Part shown: positions 57,311-64,000 of the stretch, piece after piece
How the letters are laid out: each line of letters begins with the position of its first letter
How positions within the stretch are numbered: the first letter of the stretch is position 1
NCBI GenBank assembly: GCA_009809945.1
Contig: WTPW01001276.1
Span: forward strand, 79,556-143,555
Direction of reading: 5' to 3'
Length of the DNA: 64,000 nucleotides
Source of the DNA: Gigaspora margarita
Lineage: Eukaryota > Glomeromycota > Glomeromycetes > Diversisporales > Gigasporaceae
Translations under genes and position numbers: made by a program
The notes under the pieces: model-generated
The model's database searches: none
What the model was told of the DNA's origin: nothing
The model's input: only the letters and a program-made list of their open reading frames with translations

Positions 57311-59165
57311 AAAAATCCTATGACAGATCTTTTAAAAAATCATTTAATATATGCAATTTAAATCCAAAATTTATTAATATATATCTTGTACACTAAAACC
57401 AATTATATACGCAAGTATAGACATGCCACTTTTTTGTAATTGGGCCTAAATTAAGAACCCCAAATTACTATCGAATTATCGTGATTATTAAGGTGATTTC
57501 GTGTCAACTATGTGATACATATATTCCCAAGTCAAATAAAACTAATATAATTGTATCCCAAGTAGTAAAATTTTAAATACACGATTCTGGTTTTTAAAAA
57601 CCACATTTAAACAAAAAGGTCCTGTATTTTGCATAAAGATTAATAGTACATGGCAGTCTATTATCAAGGTTGTATTTTATCCAGCCATTTATAAACAACT
57701 AATGGGTAATTATTTTTGAAGGGAAAAAACTAAAACGTTTTCATTCAAAAATTAATTGCTAGAGTCTCGAATCTTAAATCGATTAAATGCGCAAAATTTT
57801 ATTATATTTAAAAATAAATTCGCTTAAGATAAAAATTAGTCTTTTTTAAGTAATGCTACAACAAATCATTTTTACCTGGCTGCACAAATATGAAATAAAA
57901 AAACAACAAATTTATAAACTTACTTTGAATTCGGCATCCAAGAACTACTATCAAATCCTTTACATAGTAGTTCTGTGCCTGAATATACAGATATAAATTA
58001 ATCATACCTAAAGGTCGGTGATGATCTATTTAATCATTCATCAACACTGACAATTATCTTTTTGATTTTTTCATTTATAAACTTTAGAATCCCGTGTAAT
58101 ATAAAAAAAAAATGGCGCTATCCCTTAATCTGTAGGCTGTTCCAGGCAAATTTGCCTGGAAAAATACTATAAATATACTTATGATCTACTTTTTTTAAAA
58201 ATTAAAATATTAAAATAAAATTTTATTTAATAATATTTGAAAATAAGGATTATATTTTAGTAAAATTTAATTTTATATATAAGAAAAAAAGTATAAGTTG
58301 CTTATAAGCTAAAAATAGACAATTTTAAAAAAAAATTTTAACCAAAAAAAATTATCACTAATTCTTGGCGAACTCTATAAATATTAGCTCTAGCCCTCTG
58401 TTTTTAATATATATTGTAGTTTATAAAAAGGATTACAACTTTTATTATTGCAACTTTTGTGATTTACTTGTAAAAATTAAGACTTGTATTAGAAGTAAAA
58501 ATTTTTTTTATAGACGGGAACATATAAAATTTAAGAAAAGTTAAAGAAAAATTCTATAGTAAAAATTTTTAAATAAAAACTTTAAAGTTTTATTGTATGA
58601 AAGTTTTCTAATAATTTTAAAAAATTTTTCTAAGAAAGTTTATAAAATATGTTTTAAAAAAAGTATTTTATAAAGAAAGTATATCCCATATTCTTAATAA
58701 ATTTTTGTTTTATTTAAAAAATTATAAATACTTTTAATTTTCCAGGCAAATTTGCCTGGAATACGATTTAAGAGATATGTGAAAAAAGATTGTGTAAAAA
58801 GTCTATCCAACAATAAAATGAGAATGCATGGCCGTAAATAGGCACAATATTACCTATAAAAATGTACCCACTAGTAAAAATAATAATACAATAGGAATTG
58901 CAAGCCCATTGATGCAAGGATAATAGCATAGAGAAACGGTACAATGTGCTAGAAAAGAACAAAGAATAATAAAAATTATTATGTGTAAAAGCGAGAAAGG
59001 AAATGAAGCTTAACTTATTTAGCATTCGAAGCCATATTTATAAGAACGATGCATATATGATTGTACGAATAGATCATTATATAAGTATGTTCTCTTTTCA
59101 ATATTATTTGTATCCTTTCATGTAAACTTCCAAGACTAATAATCAATATGAGCTGGCAAACCTTT
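57311..59165. other. Non-coding interior of the 5-kb transposon
   Basis: No gene was recognised. It includes the palindrome-ended segment at 58140-58761. Confidence 0.4.
58140..58761. mobile_element. 622-bp segment with identical 22-bp palindromic ends
   Basis: TTCCAGGCAAATTTGCCTGG plus AA is a perfect 22-bp palindrome at 58140-58161 and again, identical, at 58740-58761, starting exactly 600 bp later. The interior is AT-rich and shows no longer inverted similarity. The ends could be terminal repeats of a small element or two independent hairpin footprints. Confidence 0.55.
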
Positions 59166-61363
59166 CTTTTAAGCCCAAAATTCGACAAAACTTACATATA
59201 CACGTCCCCCAATACTAAATACCAACATTTTACCAATGCATTCGCATATAAGTATATGGTAATAAATGAAAATCCCAAACCAAGTTGATTAATAATTTGT
59301 GATTCTGCTGCAAAAGAATGGAAAAACATTAAAAAAATGAAAGAACCCGAAATTGATGATATAATAAAAAAATACTTAGAAACGCCTCTTAAAATACAAG
59401 GATATCTTCGGTCCACTGTTCCATCTCGACCAAAGCCCTCAAAAATCTCTGAAGTAAATTCATCTCCAAATACAACTGAGACACAAACCTTTGATGAAGA
59501 AATTCGAAGTAATGCGCTAGCTCAAAAACATGCAACTAGCTCTAAAGTAGCTTTGAAAAAAAAAATTAAAGAACTAGAAACTGTATATAATTTTACCAAT
59601 GATTTGCAGCTCTGTCACGATTTACATGTTAGAATCACAAATCTTAAATCCAAACTTCAAGAATACGAAAAAAAACTACATAATCTAAAAAGAAATGCAG
59701 AATATCAGTCTAGATGCCGATCCAAAAAGATTAAGGCATTAGAAGAAGAACAAGTGGTAATTCGATATGACATACCTGGCAAGCTGTCAATTTTGCTTCA
59801 GAATCCAGAGTTACTCGATTATATTCATAATTCAGTAGAGTATGGATCAGCTGATGCACGTAGATGTAAAGAAGCCATTAAAGTAAGAATTATAAATTAC
59901 TTACGGAAGAATCTTGAAAAGAATTATGGTATTTACATAGCCAAAATGACTTTAAATAATTACCTTTTGCCTCGGCATTCAAACTCAATCGCGGCCAAAG
60001 CTCATCATCATCTGGCCTGGATAGCTGTAGCTAGTGTTTCCCATAATGAAACAAAAGATCATCCCAATGGACACTATTGTCTTGCCTCAGTTAAAGGAGT
60101 AAGACAATTTGCACATGCTTTTCTGAATGTTTCTGTGGTAATTTCTCAAGACGATAAAGCCAAAATAGGTTTAGGCATACTAGCAGTTGGTAGAATGTTT
60201 CGCACTTTATAGTCTGTATCTAAACCAGTCCAAATACCTGACCATGATTTTGCTTGTGGAAGTGGTCAAAAACTAATTCCGTCTGTTTATCTTATGATTA
60301 ACCCAAATAAAGAAAATGATGACCTTCGAACAGGACAAGTTGCAATTTTTGTAAGGTCCCACTGGTCGATCGGGACATCGTCTATTACTCACATGGACGA
60401 TCTTATTTCTTTTGTATCAGATAATCAGTATTCAGAGGTCCTAAAAACAAATGACGAGGTAAAACCGATCTGGATTTTGTTAGTTGATGNGGGCCCNGAC
60501 NAAAACCCTAGNCATTTTAAAAATATTGAGTNATATTGTAAATTGTTTAAAATATTCGATCTAGACTATTTGANNGTATGAACCCATGCCCCTGGACAAT
60601 CAAAATATAATCCAGTCGAAAGGGGTATGGCGACACTTTCAGGAAAACTAGCCGGAATTGTCTTGCCAATAGACCATTTTGGAAAGCATCTTGATAGCCA
60701 GGGTAATGTTGTTGACATCAACTTAGCGGCTCAAAATTTCAATTATGCTGGAACAATGTTGTGTGATATTTGGCGCCGTGATCTGATTTTTGGCAAGCAT
60801 GTAGATACAACTTATGTTGATAAAGCCCCCAATCCATTTGCGAATTTCGAATTTACTTTTGAGAATCAAAACAAAGCTGAGAATAGTAAAAGACAAAAAC
60901 AACAAGATAAAAAAAAAATAATAAAAAGGATGACGTATCTTCTTGTGTCTCTGTTCCATGGAGTTGAATTGAAAAGCATTGTAATTTATGTTAGTATTCA
61001 CTTGATATTAAACGCTGTACTGATCTAGATTGCTGTGGACCCCCTAGAGCACCAGAAGTTACAGAATTTCTTCAGCTTTCCAATGGTTTTTTTCCACCTG
61101 TTACCAAGGCCAAAGATGGTTATTACATAAATCCCGTTCATCTTCTCCAATATTCTGAACAACTTAAAGTTCCCAACTATGATGAACACTGCCCATCTAT
61201 TAGTCAAGCAACATATTCCCAGCTTTGTTGTTCAGTTTGTCACAAATACTTTCTAACTTTGGCTTATATTACGAGACACAAACACGAGAAGCATCCATCA
61301 GTTTGTGGAAGACCTAAAAAAACCAGTCTAAAAGTTCAGAATCTGTGGTTGAAGCCGTGGTAA
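59166..61363 (+). pseudogene. DDE transposase with C2H2 finger, decayed
   Basis: Upstream coding signal (YQHFTNAFAYKYMVINENP, then a stop and IICDSAAKEWKNIKK) leads to the open frame from ATG 59337 to 60212. That frame has a coiled coil (ELETVYNFTNDLQ; KLQEYEKKLHNLKRNAEYQS), LLPRHSNSIAAKAHHHLAW and the first acidic motif VVISQDDKAKIG. After one stop come DHDFACGSGQKLIP, GTSSITHMDDLI, the second acidic motif LLVD-x-G-x-D-x-NP (60480) and APGQSKYNPVERGMA with the Glu. A frame change in an A-run (about 60909) leads to HCNLC, CTDLDCCGPPRAPEV and the finger CSVCHKYFLTLAYITRHKHE. The end is TAA at 61363. Ambiguous bases at 60490-60575 fall in the second Asp region. Stops and the frameshift make this copy inactive. 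Confidence 0.75.
60490..60575. other. Cluster of ambiguous bases
   Basis: Seven isolated N positions within 86 bp, inside the transposase. Isolated Ns differ from the gap block at 48579. They may reflect collapsed non-identical copies. Confidence 0.9.
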
Positions 61364-61991
61364 TCACCAATGCTATGACTTTAGAAGATTTTAGTATACT
61401 CCCCTCACAACAAAACCAAGATCATTTTTTGGTTAATAGTTTTAGAGAGTATGCGTCTGATCTAGAAATTTGACAAAGGTAAAAAAAAAAAAGTTAATAG
61501 CCTAACTGATTTATACCTCTTGAAAAATTAGATCGTATTTTACTTTAGATCTTGAGATTCGAGCTCTTCTACATGAGCGACTCTATTATGTAAATAAGAG
61601 TAAATATAAAAATAAATCAGTTATAAATACATAAATAAGAACGCAAACAGTACTGTATTTGTTAAATGCAACTCTGCAACCCGCATATCTGTTATGTATA
61701 CATAACGTTAAATGCAGATCCGTATAGTATAGGATCTATACTATATGCTTTAAAAGAGAGCAAAAGCAGTATTGAAATATACGCGTATAAAAAATAGGCC
61801 AGAGTATAAGTTTGGTAATAAAATTTTCCACAATAGTATAGTAGCATAGATTTAAAACTTCTGCCTATACTATATACTGATCTGTGAAATACCTAACCGC
61901 ATATCTATCATATCTACGGTATATTGTATATATATATATATATATATATTATGTGTAATGTAAGACCTTGAGCCAACCCCCTCCCCCCTAA
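61364..61991. other. 3' non-coding part of the 5-kb transposon
   Basis: AT-rich with an (AT) run at 61927-61949. No gene. Confidence 0.5.
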
Positions 61992-62115
61992 GATATTACG
62001 TAATATCTGTCATGGCCCTTATCTTATTACTATTATATAAATCTAACAAAAAAAAATTTCCGAATTATTTAGATATATAACAAATAAAATATATCTTAAA
62101 TCTTTAATTTATTTT

Positions 62116-63876
62116 ATGATGTCAAATAAAAAAAAAAAGCAACGCTCACATATACCAATTGAAATAAATCCATTTACTTTAGCCTTACATACCTCAATGC
62201 AAATAGTTAATAGTGATAATAATAATAATGAAATATTATCTGATTTAGAATTACAAAATAAAAGTGAATCTGATTTAGATAATGAAATTGAATCTACTTC
62301 AAATTGTAATATTAAATTTCCTCGACTTTTTAAAAAAAATTTAAAATGGAATCCTATTTGGCTTAAATTTTATCCTTGGCTTAGAGCTGAACCTTTAACT
62401 AATCCTTCAAAATTATATTGTGAATGGTGTGAAAAAGCAAAATTTAACAATATTTTTACTGAAGGTACAGAATGGTTTAAAGAACAATATTTAATTCAGC
62501 ATTTAAATTCAAAAGATCACCAAAAAGCACAAAAAATTGAATTACATACTCAATTAACTATTTATGAAAGTGTTAAAAAACCTTTATCAATAGAAAAATT
62601 AAGAATTATTCAAAATATGTGTAATATGTATTGGTTAGTAGAAAACAATATAGCAACATTTAATATTCAAGATTTATGTAGCTTAGTAGAAATGCAAATT
62701 CAAAATAAAAAAGAATATATAATTTCTACTAGTGCATATACTATTAGATCAGTTTTTTTAAATACAGCTATACTAGACGAAAGATGTAAATATGGTTCTT
62801 ATTCAAATAATCATGCTAGGCGTGATTTTATTGAAGCAATAGCACGAGTAATTGAAGAATCAACTATTAAAGAATTATCTAAATCTTTAACTTGGAGTAT
62901 AATGATTGATGAAAGTACTACAATTACAAATCATAAAAATCTTGCTATAGTTTCTAAACATCTTGTTAATAATATACCATGCTATAGATATCTTGGAATT
63001 AGGGTTTGCAATGGGCTGGGCCAAACCTGATAATTTGTGGGTTGGGCCGGGCCTGGGCTGGGCTTGGGCCCAAATTTTAGGCCCGTTGTTAATTGGGCCG
63101 GGCTTGGGTTGGGCCTGTAAAATAATGGGCCGGGCCCGGGTTTTATAAAGAGGCCCGATAAAACCTGACAATACCCATTAAAAATATATAGTTTCTACTA
63201 GTTACAGATCTTTTGTATTTAAATTAGATATTAAAATTTTATTTCTTTTTGAACTATAGTAATATATAGTTTTTTTAATTTAGTTAGCCAAATAATTTCT
63301 AGTTAATTTGATAAATTTTGTAATTTTTAGTATAATATAATATAATAGATTCAAGAATTTATATTTTAATAATTAAGTTATTTGAAAAATACAATTATCT
63401 TAGTGTTCCAATCAAAATTGATTAGTTGTCAAGTTGTCAACTAATCAATAATAATTTTATTGGACAACTAATTGATTGTTAATGATTAATTAATTAGTAA
63501 TACTACTTGCAAATTATTGGCTTGTTGGGCCGGGCTTGAGTTGGGCCAGGCTTGAGTTGGGCGGGCTTGGGTTGGGCCAGGCTTGGGTTGGGCTTGGGTT
63601 GGGTTGGGCTAAGCTTGGGCTGGGTTGGGCTTATATTTCAAACCCGTGATGAATTGGGCTGGGCTTGGGCCGGGTTAATAATTCTACGGGCCGGGCTTGG
63701 GTTTAAATAAACCCAGCCCAACCTGGCCCATTGACAACCCTACCTGGAATGATACAACTTACTTCTGGAACTGCTAATTCTATAACTAGTGAATTGTTAC
63801 ATTTTTTTACTGCCAAAAATATACCTACTAAAGTATTATATTATATGGGATCTAATGGAGCAAGTGTAATGTTAGG
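62116..63876 (+). pseudogene. hAT-family transposase, split by a MITE and truncated
   Basis: From ATG 62116 a frame of 295 intact codons runs to the MITE at 63000. It starts MMSNKKKKQRSHIPIEINPF. A zinc-finger-like segment, LYCEWCEKAKFNN then QHLNSKDHQKAQK, lies at residues ~100-140. HARRDFIEAIARVIEES follows, then the first catalytic Asp block SIMIDESTTITNHKNLAIVS at residues ~263-282. Past the MITE (63743 on) the frame resumes with IQLTSGTANSITSELLHFF, TAKNIPTKVL and YYMGSNGASVMLG. It then diverges at about 63874 into repeat sequence. In the family a GSDGASVM block carries the next acidic residue; here it reads GSNGASVM, Asp to Asn. The C-terminal dimerisation part is absent. The lack of stops before the MITE suggests a fairly recent loss. 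Confidence 0.82.
63000..63742. mobile_element. GC-rich hAT MITE, 743 bp, in a hAT transposase gene
   Basis: The ends TAGGGTTTGCAATGGGC and (complemented) TAGGGTTGTCAATGGGC are inverted. Flanks CTTGGAAT (62992-62999) and CCTGGAAT (63743-63750) form an 8-bp duplication with one change. Both arms repeat GGGTTGGGC and GGGCCGGGCTTGG tracts; the centre is AT-rich. Removing it and one duplication copy rejoins the transposase frame exactly. Frames across it at 62887-63171 are repeat artefacts. Confidence 0.9.
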
Positions 63877-64000
63877 TACCATCAGAAAATTTTATACATA
63901 GATATTGATCGATATATAGCATTTAATCATTTTATATCGATTATATAATATCGTTATATATCGATTAAAATATCGTTATATATCGATTAATTGGATAAAA
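63877..64000. repeat. ATATCGTTATATATCGATTA repeats
   Basis: AATATCGTTATATATCGATTA occurs twice in tandem (about 63946 and 63968), after related TATATCGATTATATAAT sequence. It breaks the hAT transposase after VMLG and continues off the window edge. Confidence 0.6.

Larger units (their letters stand above)
56967..62018. mobile_element. Probable complete DNA transposon, 5.05 kb, GGGCCRTGACAG ends
   Basis: Left 56967-56993 begins GGGCCGTGACAGATATTATG and the right end (61992-62018, complemented) begins GGGCCATGACAGATATTACG. The 27-bp inverted repeats differ at two positions. Both are followed inside by C-rich blocks (CTCCCTCCCCCC and, complemented at the right, GGGGGGAGGGGG in opposite sense). 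TTA flanks both ends, a possible 3-bp duplication, though cheap in AT-rich DNA. A DDE transposase relic lies inside at 59166-61363. A foldback element and a palindrome-ended segment are also inside. A 3-bp TWA duplication would fit PIF/Harbinger, but the protein does not obviously belong there. Confidence 0.7.

Noticed and set aside
62887-63171. Pro/Gly/Ala/Gln-rich frame on the minus strand
   Set aside because: It is translated GGGCCGGGCTTGG repeat DNA of the MITE at 63000-63742.

Overview
This is AT-rich eukaryotic nuclear DNA. Its repeat content and the wording of its decayed proteins look most like an arbuscular mycorrhizal fungus (Glomeromycotina, Rhizophagus-like). That assignment rests on remembered protein families and was not searched. 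It is not a bacterial window: the one intact host gene has spliceosomal GT-AG introns, and almost everything else is mobile DNA, much of it nested. No rRNA gene, intact tRNA gene or CRISPR array was seen.

Layout. 1-2.4 kb: a decayed LINE ORF1 piece (+) and a decayed proline/glutamine-rich protein piece (-). 4.1-17.6 kb: one old transposase-like gene (DUF7869-type as I remember it) cut into three pieces. The cuts come from a ~1 kb retroposed segment, a TACCGTA-ended MITE and a 9,248-bp LINE (7178-16425, minus strand) bounded by a perfect 19-bp target duplication. That LINE carries two younger inserts with perfect 8-bp duplications. 17.7-31.5 kb: a graveyard of SINEs (four with target duplications, three copies of a shared central domain plus a fifth degraded trace), MITEs and foldback hairpins. 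31.5-38.5 kb: AT-rich DNA with two hAT-type MITEs with perfect 8-bp duplications, a minisatellite and hairpins.

38.5-41.8 kb is the host-gene core: a three-exon gene on the minus strand for a 1,030-residue mitochondrial-type pentatricopeptide (PPR) protein. All three reading phases close. 42-47.2 kb: three decayed host-type genes on the plus strand: a coiled-coil protein, an M20 amidohydrolase interrupted by a MITE, and an unrecognised gene. 48.6-53.7 kb: a 5'-truncated LINE beside an assembly gap, then MITEs nested three deep. 57-62 kb: a probable complete 5.05-kb DNA transposon with matching terminal repeats and a decayed DDE transposase that ends in a C2H2 finger. 62.1-63.9 kb: a hAT transposase gene, open until a 743-bp GC-rich hAT MITE splits it.

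The main interest is in mobile-element biology: a modular SINE domain shared by several copies, telomere-like CTAACCCTAA tracts inside unrelated MITEs, a set of hAT MITEs with readable 8-bp duplications, and a relative order of insertion that can be read directly.
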